A stretch of 64,000 bases of DNA. It comes from Agathobaculum hominis (GTDB taxonomy: Bacteria; Bacillota; Clostridia; Oscillospirales; Butyricicoccaceae). The notes below the pieces were generated by a model, which did not search any database, had not been told where the DNA came from, and worked only from the letters and a program-made list of their open reading frames with translations. The stretch spans positions 289,355 through 353,354 of the forward strand of contig NZ_JACOPK010000002.1 of the NCBI RefSeq assembly GCF_014288055.1, given 5' to 3'. Position numbers and translations under genes: made by a program. Of the stretch, positions 1-7,746 are shown one piece after another. How positions within the stretch are numbered: the stretch's first letter is position 1; the number at the start of each line of letters is the position of its first letter.

Positions 1-2
1 AG

Positions 3-1421
3 ATCGAGAAGCAGCGCGGTATTTCGGTCACATCCTCCGTCCTTCAGTTCCGCTACGAGGGCAAGTGCATCAACATTCTGGATACCCCGGGCCATCAGGA
101 CTTCTCCGAGGATACCTACCGCACGCTGATGGCGGCGGACGCCGCCGTCATGGTCATCGACGCATCCAAGGGCGTCGAGGCGCAGACGCGCAAGCTGTTC
201 AAGGTCTGTGCGATGCGCGGCGTGCCGATCTTCACCTTCATCAACAAGATGGACCGCGAGGCGCGCGACCCGTATGAGCTGCTCGAGGACATCGAAAACG
301 AGCTCGGCATCGGCACCTATGCCGTAAACTGGCCGATCGGCTCGGGCAAGCGCTTCAAGGGCGTGTACGACCGCATGGATGACGAGGTCATCGCCTTCGA
401 GGGCGCGGACTTCCGCCACGAGGTCAAGGCGCAGCGCCTGTCCATTGATGACCCCATTCTCGAGGGTCTGCTGCCCGAGGATCAGTATCAGACGCTCATC
501 GACGATGTGGAGCTGCTTTCCGGCGCGGGCGACGAGTTCGACCTCAAGGCCGTGCACGAGGGCAGGCTTTCGCCGGTATTCTTCGGCTCCGCTCTGACCA
601 ACTTCGGCGTCGAGCCGTTCCTGAAGAAGTTTCTTCAGATGACGCCGCCGCCGACTGCACGCACCGCGGACATCGGCGTGATCGACCCGTTCGACCCGCA
701 TTTCTCCGCATTCGTGTTCAAGATCCAGGCGAACATGAACAAGGCGCACCGCGACCGCGTCGCATTCATGCGCATCTGCTCAGGCAAGTTCGAGCGCGGT
801 CAGGAGGTTCTCCACGTTCAGTCCGGCAAGAAAATGTCGCTCGCTGCGCCGCAGCAGCTGATGGCGCAGGACCGCTCGATCGTAGACGAGGCCTACGCAG
901 GCGACATCATCGGCATTTTTGACCCGGGCGTGTTCTCCATCGGCGATACCGTGTGCGACCCCAAGCATAAGTGCGTGTTCTCCGGCATCCCGACCTTCGC
1001 GCCCGAGCTGTTCGCCGTCGTTCGCCAGAAGGACACCCTCAAGCGCAAGCAGTTCGTCAAGGGCGTTGAGCAGATCGCGCAGGAGGGCGCGATTCAGATC
1101 TTCCGTGAGCCGAATGCCGGCATGGAGTCGGTCATCGTCGGCGTTGTCGGCGTGCTCCAGTTCGAGGTGCTCGAGTACCGTCTGAAGAACGAGTACAATG
1201 TCGAGATCATCCGTGAGAACCTGCCGTATGAGCATGTCCGCTGGGTCGAGAACGACGAGGAGGACTTTGATGTGAAGCGCCTCCAGCTGACGAGCGACAC
1301 CAAGATCGTCGAGGATCTCAAAGGCAACACGCTCCTGCTGTTCACCTCGCCGTGGAACATCACCTACGCGACCGACCACAATGAGGGCCTGCGTCTGGCG
1401 GAGTTCTCGGAAAACGCTTAA
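3..1421 (+). CDS. prfC: Peptide chain release factor 3 (RF3), 5'-truncated by the window edge
   Basis: RF3 is the GTPase that removes RF1/RF2 from the ribosome after termination. The frame is open from base 3, so the start lies outside the window; 472 codons are present and roughly the first 55-60 residues, including the P-loop, are missing. Visible are the switch I segment EKQRGISVTSS, the G3 motif DTPGHQDFSEDTYRTL and the G4 motif NKMD, followed by the EF-Tu-like domain II and the RF3 C-terminal domain. DFSEDTYRTL separates RF3 from EF-G. Translation ends at TAA, followed by a hairpin/U-tract terminator inside a dispersed repeat. Identification is secure. Confidence 0.95.
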   Translation: MEKQRGISVTSSVLQFRYEGKCINILDTPGHQDFSEDTYRTLMAADAAVMVIDASKGVEAQTRKLFKVCAMRGVPIFTFINKMDREARDPYELLEDIENELGIGTYAVNWPIGSGKRFKGVYDRMDDEVIAFEGADFRHEVKAQRLSIDDPILEGLLPEDQYQTLIDDVELLSGAGDEFDLKAVHEGRLSPVFFGSALTNFGVEPFLKKFLQMTPPPTARTADIGVIDPFDPHFSAFVFKIQANMNKAHRDRVAFMRICSGKFERGQEVLHVQSGKKMSLAAPQQLMAQDRSIVDEAYAGDIIGIFDPGVFSIGDTVCDPKHKCVFSGIPTFAPELFAVVRQKDTLKRKQFVKGVEQIAQEGAIQIFREPNAGMESVIVGVVGVLQFEVLEYRLKNEYNVEIIRENLPYEHVRWVENDEEDFDVKRLQLTSDTKIVEDLKGNTLLLFTSPWNITYATDHNEGLRLAEFSENA

Positions 1422-1440
1422 TATAATCGAAGAATATGCT

Positions 1441-1621
1441 GCCGCGCGTTAGCGCGCATGAAATAGAAATCGCACAGCGATTTCAAAAAAACCGAGGACA
1501 TGTGCCTCGGTTTTTTTTACTTCTGGAGGGAGAAAGTTTCCGCATGGGAACTTTCGGACGACTCGTGTTCTGCGCAGTCAGAACACAGCTTGTCAGCGAA
1601 ACGTCAGTTTCGCGACAGCTA
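1441..1621 (+). repeat. Dispersed multi-hairpin intergenic element, full copy; contains the prfC terminator
   Basis: The element holds a series of short inverted repeats: GCGCG/CGCGC, AAATCGC/GCGATTT, a terminator stem CCGAGG/CCTCGG followed by eight T (1491-1518), GAAAGTT/AACTTTC, GTGTTCTG/CAGAACAC and GCGAAA/TTTCGC. It matches 44478-44691 on the + strand over most of its length, 17694-17800 on the - strand, and shorter pieces at 3521-3588, 10780-10812 and 14576-14628. It sits between convergent prfC and spoIID, and its terminator probably ends prfC transcription. Confidence 0.8.
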
Positions 1622-2593
1622 AGCGGCTGCTTTTTCGTTCAGCGAGACAAGCTCGGTGCCGGGATAGTAGTGCGCGAGGATCTCGCGGTAGTCCGCGCCG
1701 TTTTCGGCCATGTATTTCGCGCCGTACTGCGACAGACCGACGCCGTGGCCGTAGCCGATGGTGTGGAAGGTAAGCGAGTCATCAGCGGTCGTGACCGTGA
1801 AATTGGTCGAGCGCAGACCGAACAGCTCGCGCACCGCCGTACCCTCGACCGTGACGCCGCCGAGCTTTACGGTTTTGATGCCGCCGGCGTCCGAGCGGAC
1901 CGAGGCCTTGAACCAGGCGGAGGGCGGGCCGGAAAGATCGGCGGCAGGGAAGGCGGAGCCGGCCTTTTCGCGGAAATCGTCCGCTGAAACAGTGACAGCG
2001 CTCTCGTAGCCGTCAAAAGCCGTGCCGCCGGGACTGACCACGCTTTGCAGGTAGGGGACATCCTCGCCCCAGACATCGGCGGCGGACTCGGTGCGTGGGC
2101 CGCTGACACAGTGAAACACCGCCGCGATGGGAGCGCCCTCGCTCGTCAGGATTTCGCCTTCGGTGTCGCGGACTGCCGCACGGATGGCGGAGAGTTCATC
2201 CGTGCCGAATACGGAGACTGCGGGACTGCGGTAGGCGGCGCAGTGGCGGTAATCGTCGCACAGATCGGCGTCGGGATGGGCGTCCGGGCGTCCGCGGGAC
2301 AGCTTGCACAGCGCATAGGTTCGTGCGGCAACCGCCTGCGCGCGCAGCGCCTCACGCGGAAAATCTGCCGGGATCTCCGCGGCGGTGACGCCCTCTACAT
2401 AGCTTTCGAGCGTAAGTTCGGTCGGTTTGCCGTCGATCTGCACAGTCAGCGTTTCGTTTTCGGAAACGGCCGCCGTTTCGGCGGCGCCTTCGGCAGATTC
2501 ATGTGAAATATCCTGCGGCCAGAGCATGGGCAGCAGGAAAAGCGCCGCCACGAGCAGCACGGCGGTAAACAGCAGTCGGCGCACAGGTCTCAT
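1619..2593 (-). CDS. spoIID: Stage II sporulation protein D (SpoIID/LytB domain)
   Basis: SpoIID is the lytic transglycosylase of the forespore-engulfment machinery. The 324-residue product starts with MRPVRR and a single hydrophobic anchor (about residues 6-26), then carries the SpoIID domain, with ESYVEGVTAAEIPADFP near residue 65 and the C-terminal signature GYGHGVGLSQYGAKYMAENG. The start chosen is ATG at 2593, directly behind GGGAG; the spacing is short, so the start is less sure than the frame. An AGTATATG box at 2615-2622 reads CATATACT on the gene strand and fits the -10 of a sigma-E-type promoter, but no clear -35 is visible. The gene is monocistronic and divergent from the 2751 operon. 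Confidence 0.93.
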   Translation of the reverse strand: MRPVRRLLFTAVLLVAALFLLPMLWPQDISHESAEGAAETAAVSENETLTVQIDGKPTELTLESYVEGVTAAEIPADFPREALRAQAVAARTYALCKLSRGRPDAHPDADLCDDYRHCAAYRSPAVSVFGTDELSAIRAAVRDTEGEILTSEGAPIAAVFHCVSGPRTESAADVWGEDVPYLQSVVSPGGTAFDGYESAVTVSADDFREKAGSAFPAADLSGPPSAWFKASVRSDAGGIKTVKLGGVTVEGTAVRELFGLRSTNFTVTTADDSLTFHTIGYGHGVGLSQYGAKYMAENGADYREILAHYYPGTELVSLNEKAAA

Positions 2594-2663
2594 CTCCCTT
2601 CGTTCTTCTGGGACAGTATATGCAATGAGTCCGAAAAACAGGACACAAGCATACGGTTTTCTA

Positions 2664-2692
2664 TTGACATTGCTTCTGATTTGAAGTATTAT
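2664..2692 (+). promoter_or_regulatory. Sigma-A-type promoter for the sigma-like operon
   Basis: TTGACA (2664-2669), a 17-bp spacer and TATTAT (2687-2692). Transcription should start near 2699. This rules out the in-frame ATG at 2691 and supports ATG 2751 as the first start codon. Confidence 0.8.
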
Positions 2693-2750
2693 GGAATTAA
2701 GAAAGAACGAACAGATGTTCGATAACGAAGGTACGAACGGGAGGTACAAC

Positions 2751-2984
2751 ATGGAACTCTGCAAAATGGCTCAGGAATACCGCCGCAACACGGCGCTGCT
2801 CGAACTGCGCAAGAAACAGCTTCTGGCGGCAAAGCGTCACGCGAAGCAGTACGAGGTGAAATACAGGCTGATGCGGCGCATCCGCACGCTGAACGAAATG
2901 ATAAACGAGAGCCGTCTGGCGGCGTTCGAAATGGAGAATTATTATGAAAAGGAGGGGGCGTATGTCGGGCGAACGGCAGTATGA
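2751..2984 (+). CDS. Small basic protein of unknown function, first gene of a sigma-like pair
   Basis: I do not recognise this family. The 77-residue product is highly charged, rich in Arg, Lys and Glu, and predicted mostly helical, with a KKQLLAAKRHAKQYEVKYRL stretch that could form a coiled coil. It has a strong ribosome-binding site (GGGAGG, six bases before ATG 2751). The last 23 bases overlap the following gene, so the two are translationally coupled. The gene lies directly upstream of a region-4-like HTH gene, so it may partner that protein as an anti-sigma, region-2-like subunit or co-regulator. This is inferred only from context. Confidence 0.7.
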   Translation: MELCKMAQEYRRNTALLELRKKQLLAAKRHAKQYEVKYRLMRRIRTLNEMINESRLAAFEMENYYEKEGAYVGRTAV

Positions 2985-3252
2985 CCGCTGTGCATATGAA
3001 AGCTATATTCGCGATCTCGGACAGGAGGACAGCACGCTGCGCGCGGCGTTCCGGACGGCATTTTTCGAGGCGATGCGCAGCGAACTGACCGCGCGGCAGT
3101 ACGAGGTGCTGCGGCTGGAGACGGTCGAGGGGATGAACGGCAAGGAGGTCGCGGCGCGTCTCGGCATCACGCAGTCTGCGGTTTCGCGGCACAAGTCGCG
3201 CGGCATGAAGCGGCTTCGATCGCTGCTCTCGTATAACCTCGAGCTGCTCTAA
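2962..3252 (+). CDS. Sigma-70 region 4-like helix-turn-helix protein
   Basis: A 96-residue protein whose C-terminal half reads like the DNA-binding region 4.2 of ECF or sigma-70 factors: a segment around EVLRLETVEGMNGKEVAARL followed by GITQSAVSRHKSRGMKRLR. The N-terminal part (SYIRDLGQED...LTARQYEVL) is too short for region 2, so it is not a complete sigma factor. ATG 2962 is chosen because AAGGAGG lies just upstream; the in-frame ATG at 2944 precedes that SD. Split sigma factors such as B. subtilis SigO/RsoA, and phage late regulators, are possible analogies. The target promoters are unknown. Confidence 0.75.
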   Translation: MSGERQYDRCAYESYIRDLGQEDSTLRAAFRTAFFEAMRSELTARQYEVLRLETVEGMNGKEVAARLGITQSAVSRHKSRGMKRLRSLLSYNLELL

Positions 3253-3515
3253 GGGGGACGCTGTCCCCCTTAGATACGCCCCCGGTTCCTGACGAAACCG
3301 GGGGCGATAACCCCCTCTCGTCCGCACAGCGGACGAGGCCGCGCCGCCGCGGCGCGGGCAGAGGTAAGAAAGTCAGGTACACGCCCCGACTTTCTTGGAG
3401 ATTTTTAAGCGGCGCTCCGCGGAGCGCCTGTCCTGCCTGTTTTGCCGAAGGCAAAATGCGGCAGGAGAAAGCGCGCAAAGCGCGCAAAAGGCACGCCGTC
3501 GGCGTGCCTTTTATT
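3250..3515 (+). repeat. Cluster of nine consecutive palindromes ending in a terminator
   Basis: Inverted repeats follow one another almost without gaps: 3250-3272 (AAGGGGGAC/GTCCCCCTT), 3277-3306 (CGCCCCCGGTT/AACCGGGGGCG), 3317-3337 (CTCGTCCGC/GCGGACGAG), about 3338-3359 (GC-rich), 3366-3396 (AAGAAAGTC/GACTTTCTT), 3411-3428 (GGCGCTCCGCGGAGCGCC), 3432-3465 (CCTGCC/GGCAGG with TTTTGCC/GGCAAAA inside), 3471-3485 (GCGCGC/GCGCGC) and 3486-3512 (AAAAGGCACGCC/GGCGTGCCTTTT). The last is a plausible terminator for the sigma-like operon. Stretches free of pairing are only a few bases long. Confidence 0.75.
3486..3514 (+). terminator. Intrinsic terminator at the end of the palindrome cluster
   Basis: Stem AAAAGGCACGCC / GGCGTGCCTTTT with a GTC loop, then TATTT. 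The A-tract/T-tract symmetry would let it work in both directions. Confidence 0.65.
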
Positions 3516-3520
3516 TGATA

Positions 3521-3588
3521 GCTTTCGGACGTCCGTGTTCTGCGGAGTCAGAACACAGCTTGTCGGGAAAACGAAGTTTTTCGACTGC
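3521..3588 (+). repeat. Partial copy of the dispersed multi-hairpin element
   Basis: Matches the 3' half of the element at 1441-1621: the CTTTCGGACG core, GTGTTCTG/CAGAACAC hairpin and the CGAAGTTTTTCG hairpin. The 5' half with the terminator is absent here. It is followed at about 3597-3640 by an unrelated AAACGCGAC/GTCGCGTTT stem. I see nothing coding between 3253 and 4036. Confidence 0.7.
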
Positions 3589-3884
3589 TTAAAAGAAAAA
3601 CGCGACATCAGGCCGCGCATTTGCACCGCCCCGTCGCGTTTCTTGGCAATAAATAAAAACGGCGGCAGGGAGTAGTCTCAAACCTACCACCGAACTTGTG
3701 AACACATTATACATCGATTCCCGGCCGGACGGCAAGATAAAAAATTCACAAAATCGAGTTTACACCTTTTCAACATTTGTACAAAATTACAGGACGGTTA
3801 CAGGCCGTCCTGCGCGCAACGGAAGCACGCAGGAAAAGAGCGCGTTTTTCGGTAGAAAAGATAGAGATTTTACGCGGATTTCTC

Positions 3885-3913
3885 TTTACAAAAGGCATGC
3901 GGTGTGTTATCCT
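3885..3913 (+). promoter_or_regulatory. Promoter of rpsO-pnp
   Basis: TTTACA (3885-3890), a 17-bp spacer and TATCCT (3908-3913). The spacer end and -10 (GTGTGTTATCCT) are the same as in the promoter of the DUF815 gene at 19042-19070. Confidence 0.65.
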
Positions 3914-3919
3914 ATATAT

Positions 3920-4036
3920 ACTGTTGCCCCATGCTTAGCTGTCGGATAACCGGACGCGTTCCTATCGCTCCATTTCACCAAGCCGCGGCCCAGCCTGAGG
4001 GTACAAAAATCATATTTTCGAAAGGTGAAAACGAAC
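3920..4036 (+). promoter_or_regulatory. rpsO 5' leader, possible S15 autoregulatory region
   Basis: About 115 bases of GC-rich untranslated leader lie between the promoter and the S15 ribosome-binding site. In several bacteria S15 represses its own mRNA by binding such a leader. I did not resolve a specific fold here, so the role is inferred from family knowledge and position. Confidence 0.35.
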
Positions 4037-4303
4037 ATGATCCGTAAGGAAGACAAGACTGCCGTTATCGAGGCAAACCGCACCCACGCTACCGACACCG
4101 GTTCCCCGGAGGTTCAGGTTGCAATTCTGACCGCCCGCATCAAGGAGCTCACCGAGCACCTGAAGGTACACAAGAAGGACAACCACTCCCGCCGCGGCCT
4201 GCTGAAGATGGTTGGTCAGCGCCGTTCCATGCTGGCTTACCTGCAGAAGAAGGACATCAACCGCTACCGCGCTCTGATCGCTAAGCTGGGTATCCGTAAG
4301 TAA
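4037..4303 (+). CDS. rpsO: 30S ribosomal protein S15
   Basis: Primary 16S-binding protein of the 30S platform. The product has 88 residues, the normal S15 length, with the signatures HATDTGSPEVQVAILTARI and HKKDNHSRRGLLKMVGQRR. ATG 4037 is preferred over the in-frame GTG 4025, because it leaves nine bases after AAAGGTG and gives the standard N-terminus. A hairpin terminator follows, and then pnp; rpsO-pnp is a classical gene order in which some transcripts read through. Confidence 0.97.
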   Translation: MIRKEDKTAVIEANRTHATDTGSPEVQVAILTARIKELTEHLKVHKKDNHSRRGLLKMVGQRRSMLAYLQKKDINRYRALIAKLGIRK

Positions 4304-4315
4304 GAAACGTTTTAT

Positions 4316-4340
4316 AGGGGAGCAGTCTGCTCCCCTGTTT
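4316..4340 (+). terminator. Terminator or attenuating hairpin between rpsO and pnp
   Basis: Stem AGGGGAGCA / TGCTCCCCT with a GTC loop, followed by a weak T-run. No separate pnp promoter is obvious, so it is probably leaky. Confidence 0.6.
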
Positions 4341-4389
4341 CTATACCTGCGAAAAAAGCATCTGCTTTCCCCAAGGAAGTTTATCAACC

Positions 4390-4476
4390 GGGCGGCATAA
4401 ACCTGCTTTTTAGCGTTTGAAAGAGGGACGAGGGCAGCTTCGCTCCTGTTTCAAGTGCTAAAAGCCGGTGCCGCCC
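4390..4476 (+). promoter_or_regulatory. Long hairpin in the pnp leader, likely autoregulatory
   Basis: GGGCGGCA (4390-4397) pairs with TGCCGCCC (4469-4476). Inside it CTTTTTAGC pairs with GCTAAAAG, and further in TTTGAAA pairs with TTTCAAG, around a GGGCAGC-TTCG apical region. The structure ends about 16 bases before the AAAGGAGG site. In E. coli a long leader stem-loop is cut by RNase III so that PNPase represses its own mRNA. Position and size fit that model, but the mechanism is inferred. Confidence 0.6.
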
Positions 4477-4501
4477 TCCAAAAATCAAAGGAGGAAACAA
4501 A

Positions 4502-6625
4502 ATGGCAAATATCAACCACTTTGACTTCAAAAACTACCGCGTTTTTGAGACCGAGATCGCCGGCCGCAAGCTGACCGTCGAGACCGGCAAGATGGCGCAG
4601 CTGGCAAACGGCTCTTGCCTCGTCCGCTACGGCGAGACCGCAGTCCTCGTTACCGCCACCGCATCCGCAAAGCCGCGCGACGGCATCGACTTTTTCCCGC
4701 TCTCCGTTGACTTCGAGGAGCGCATGTACGCCGTAGGCCGCATCCCCGGCTCCTTCATGCGCCGCGAGGGCCGTCCGTCCGAGAAGGCGATCCTGTCCTC
4801 CCGTCAGATCGACCGCCCGATGCGTCCGCTGTTCCCGAAGGACCTGCGCAACGACGTTTCCATCGTCTGCACCGTTCTCGAGAACGATTATGACAACTCT
4901 CCCGAGGTAGTCGCTCTGCTGGGCGCTTCCATCGCGGTCTCCATCTCCGACATCCCGTTCGACTACGTTGTAGCCGGCTGCCAGGTCGGCATCGTCGACG
5001 GCAAGACCGTCATCAACCCGACCTCCGAGCAGCGCAAGGTTTCCGAGATGGATGTTACCCTGTGCGCGACCAAGGACAAGATCGTCATGATCGAGGCCGG
5101 CGCGAAGGAAGTTCCGGAGGACGAGATGTTTAACGCCCTCATGGAGGCTCATGAGGAGCTGAAAAAGGTCTGCGCGTTCATCCAGTCCATCAAGGACGAG
5201 ATCGGCAAGCCGAAGTTCGAGTATGAGCATCACGACATCGACCACGACCTGTTCGACAAGCTCGAGGCAGAGTGCAACGACAAGTTCGAGGCCGCTATGG
5301 ATACCGACGACAAGACCGTCCGCGACGCAGGCGTTCGCGAGATCGTTGACGCATTCGAGGCGACCCTGTCCGACGAGTACAAGGAAGAGCACGACGCAAA
5401 CCTCGCTGAGTGCGTAGACAAGCTTCAGAAGAAGATCGTCCGCCGCTGGCTGGCAAACGGCAAGCGCGTCGACGGCCGCGGCATGGAGGAAGTCCGTCCG
5501 CTGGCTGCTGAGGTTCACGTTCTGCCGCGCGTTCACGGTTCCGGCATGTTCACCCGCGGTCAGACCCAGGTTCTGACGCTCTGCACCCTCGGCACGCTGG
5601 GCGATGCACAGGAGCTCGACACCATCTTCGAGGAGAAGGAAAAGCGTTATATCCATCACTACAACTTCCCGTCCTTCTCTGTTGGCGAGACCCGTCCGTC
5701 CCGCGGCCCCGGCCGTCGTGAGATCGGTCACGGCGCTCTGGCTGAGCGCGCTCTGCTGCCGGTCATCCCGCCGGTAAGCGAGTTCCCGTACGCTCTGCGT
5801 CTGGTTTCCGAGGTCATCTCCTCCAACGGCTCCACTTCTCAGGGCTCTGTCTGCGGTTCCACGCTGGCTCTGATGGATGCAGGCGTTCCGATCAAGGCGC
5901 CGGTTGCCGGCATTTCCTGCGGTCTGATCACCGACGGCGGTCAGGAGACCACCTTCACCGATATTCAGGGCGTTGAGGACTTCTACGGCGACATGGACTT
6001 CAAGGTAGCTGGTACCAAGAAGGGCATCACCGCGATTCAGGTCGACATCAAGGTCGACGGCCTGACCCCGAACATCATCAAGCAGGCGTTCGAAAAGTGC
6101 CGCGTTGCCCGTTACGGCATTCTGGACGAGATCATGCTTAAGGCTATCCCGCAGCCGCGTGAGGATGTTTCCGACTGGGCTCCGAAGATGACCACCATGC
6201 ACATCAACCCGGACAAGATCCGCGAAGTTATCGGCAAGGGCGGTTCTGTGATCCAGAACATCGTTGCTGAGTCCGGCGCAAAGGTCGACATCGAGGACGA
6301 CGGCACCGTCACCATCGCCGCTGTCAAGGCGACCGACGCTGACAAGGCAAGAAAGATGATCGAAGCGATCGTCAAGGAGCCGGAGCCGGGCGAGATCTAC
6401 TACGGCAAGGTCGTTCGCCTGATGAACTTCGGCGCGTTCGTCAACCTGCTGCCGGGCAAGGACGGCATGGTTCACATTTCCAAGATGGCTGACCACCGCA
6501 TCGAGAAGGTCGAGGACGCTGTCAAGGAAGGCGACATGGTCTGGGTCAAGGTCATGGAGATCGACGACAAGGGCCGCGTAAACCTGTCCATGAAGGACGT
6601 AAAGCCGGAAGAAAAGGTCAAGTAA
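4502..6625 (+). CDS. pnp: Polyribonucleotide nucleotidyltransferase (PNPase)
   Basis: Phosphorolytic 3'-5' exoribonuclease of mRNA decay. The 707-residue product has full family length: two RNase PH-like domains (the first with RIPGSFMRREGRPSEKAILS, the second with FPSFSVGETRPSRGPGRREI), the linking helical domain, a KH domain near residues 560-620 (VIGKGGSVIQ) and an S1 domain near 628-700 (GKVVRLMNFGAFVNLLPGKD). The start ATG follows AAAGGAGG. A strong terminator ends the transcript. Confidence 0.98.
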   Translation: MANINHFDFKNYRVFETEIAGRKLTVETGKMAQLANGSCLVRYGETAVLVTATASAKPRDGIDFFPLSVDFEERMYAVGRIPGSFMRREGRPSEKAILSSRQIDRPMRPLFPKDLRNDVSIVCTVLENDYDNSPEVVALLGASIAVSISDIPFDYVVAGCQVGIVDGKTVINPTSEQRKVSEMDVTLCATKDKIVMIEAGAKEVPEDEMFNALMEAHEELKKVCAFIQSIKDEIGKPKFEYEHHDIDHDLFDKLEAECNDKFEAAMDTDDKTVRDAGVREIVDAFEATLSDEYKEEHDANLAECVDKLQKKIVRRWLANGKRVDGRGMEEVRPLAAEVHVLPRVHGSGMFTRGQTQVLTLCTLGTLGDAQELDTIFEEKEKRYIHHYNFPSFSVGETRPSRGPGRREIGHGALAERALLPVIPPVSEFPYALRLVSEVISSNGSTSQGSVCGSTLALMDAGVPIKAPVAGISCGLITDGGQETTFTDIQGVEDFYGDMDFKVAGTKKGITAIQVDIKVDGLTPNIIKQAFEKCRVARYGILDEIMLKAIPQPREDVSDWAPKMTTMHINPDKIREVIGKGGSVIQNIVAESGAKVDIEDDGTVTIAAVKATDADKARKMIEAIVKEPEPGEIYYGKVVRLMNFGAFVNLLPGKDGMVHISKMADHRIEKVEDAVKEGDMVWVKVMEIDDKGRVNLSMKDVKPEEKVK

Positions 6626-6642
6626 TCCGGTCTGAAATAAAA

Positions 6643-6680
6643 AAAGGGCTTCAGTGCGAAACGTGCTGAAGCCTTTTCCT
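6643..6680 (+). terminator. Terminator after pnp
   Basis: Stem AAGGGCTTCAG / CTGAAGCCTTTT with a loop around GTGCGAAACGTG, followed by a T-rich run. Confidence 0.85.
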
Positions 6681-6723
6681 TTTTATTTTATCATATCCTG
6701 TCGGCTCATGAAATTGTTTCCCT

Positions 6724-6752
6724 TTCAAAAGACGGGGGAACTGTGCTATAAT
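6724..6752 (+). promoter_or_regulatory. Promoter of dnaD-dnaI
   Basis: TTCAAA (6724-6729), a 17-bp spacer and TATAAT (6747-6752). The -10 overlaps the first in-frame ATG at 6751, so that ATG cannot be the start codon. Confidence 0.75.
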
Positions 6753-6792
6753 GGAATGCAAAGAAAAATCGACGGAAGGGAAGGACAAGCCT

Positions 6793-7746
6793 ATGACCTC
6801 TGTGCTGCTGCCCGAGGGCGAGCTGCGCGTGGCGCGGTGCGATACACTTGACAAGCTGATCGCGGTCGGTGACGGCGACGCTGCGCTGCTTTACCTTTAT
6901 ATCCTGCGTCACGGCAGCGAGGACGGCCGGACGGCTGCGCGTGCGCTCCATTTATCCGACGAGCGCTACGAGCGCGCGGCGTTCACGCTCAACAATCTGA
7001 GCGCGCCGGCTGCCGAGACGAAAAATACCGAAAAGAGCGAAAATGCCGCGCCGCAGTACACAGCAGCCGAGCTTCGCCGCGCACGAAACGAGGACGGCGA
7101 GTTCTCCGCTGTATGCGATGCCGCGGAGAATGCCTTCGGCCGCGCGCTCACCGAGGGCATGCTGCGCAGCCTGCTGACCGCCTATGACCATCTCGGACTG
7201 GACGGCGGCGCGATCATCGAGCTGCTCAGCTACCTCAAGAACGAAAAGGGCGAGGTGCGCCTGTCCGACATCAAGCGCGAGACCTATCAGTGGGCGGACA
7301 TGGGCATCGTCAACGCGCAGGACGCGCAGCAGTATCTGGCGCGGCGCGTCAACGAAAAGCCGTTCATCGAGGCGCTCTACCGTGCGCTCGGCGCGGACCC
7401 GGCGCAGCCGGCCCCCAAGGAGCAGCGCGTCTGCCGCTTTGCGCTCGCGCACGGCTTCCCGGCGGAGTCGGTCGAGCTGGCTGTCCGCCGCACCGAGGCG
7501 CATCAGGGCCATCGCAGTCTGGATTATACGCTCGGCATCCTGCGCCAGTGGGAAAAGAGCGGCGTACATACTATCAGCGAGATCACGGCGCTCGAGCCGG
7601 AGAGCCGCACGGCGGCGGTCGCTGTCGGCCAGACCGAGGCGCAGCCGACGGACAGCGGTACGCTCGCGGACTGGGAGCAGGCATGGCTCGCGCAAAAGGA
7701 AGAGATCAGACGGAGAATGAAGGAGGCGGAAGCGAATGGCTTATGA
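6793..7746 (+). CDS. dnaD: DnaD-domain primosomal protein
   Basis: DnaD-type proteins remodel DNA and help load the replicative helicase at oriC and at PriA-restarted forks. The 317-residue product has a winged-helix-like N-terminal half, then a DnaD/DnaB2 domain at about residues 115-190 with TEGMLRSLLTAYDHLGLDGG and YQWADMGIVN. A second, weaker repeat follows (about residues 215-260). ATG 6793 is chosen because it follows GGAAGGGAAGGA and lies downstream of the promoter. It overlaps dnaI by 11 bases, a conserved pairing. PriA, which works in the same pathway, is encoded at 30942. Confidence 0.88.
   Translation: MTSVLLPEGELRVARCDTLDKLIAVGDGDAALLYLYILRHGSEDGRTAARALHLSDERYERAAFTLNNLSAPAAETKNTEKSENAAPQYTAAELRRARNEDGEFSAVCDAAENAFGRALTEGMLRSLLTAYDHLGLDGGAIIELLSYLKNEKGEVRLSDIKRETYQWADMGIVNAQDAQQYLARRVNEKPFIEALYRALGADPAQPAPKEQRVCRFALAHGFPAESVELAVRRTEAHQGHRSLDYTLGILRQWEKSGVHTISEITALEPESRTAAVAVGQTEAQPTDSGTLADWEQAWLAQKEEIRRRMKEAEANGL

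Noticed and set aside
6751..7746. Longer dnaD reading frame starting at ATG 6751
   Set aside because: That ATG overlaps the -10 box TATAAT (6747-6752), so it cannot be in the mRNA. ATG 6793 has the SD.
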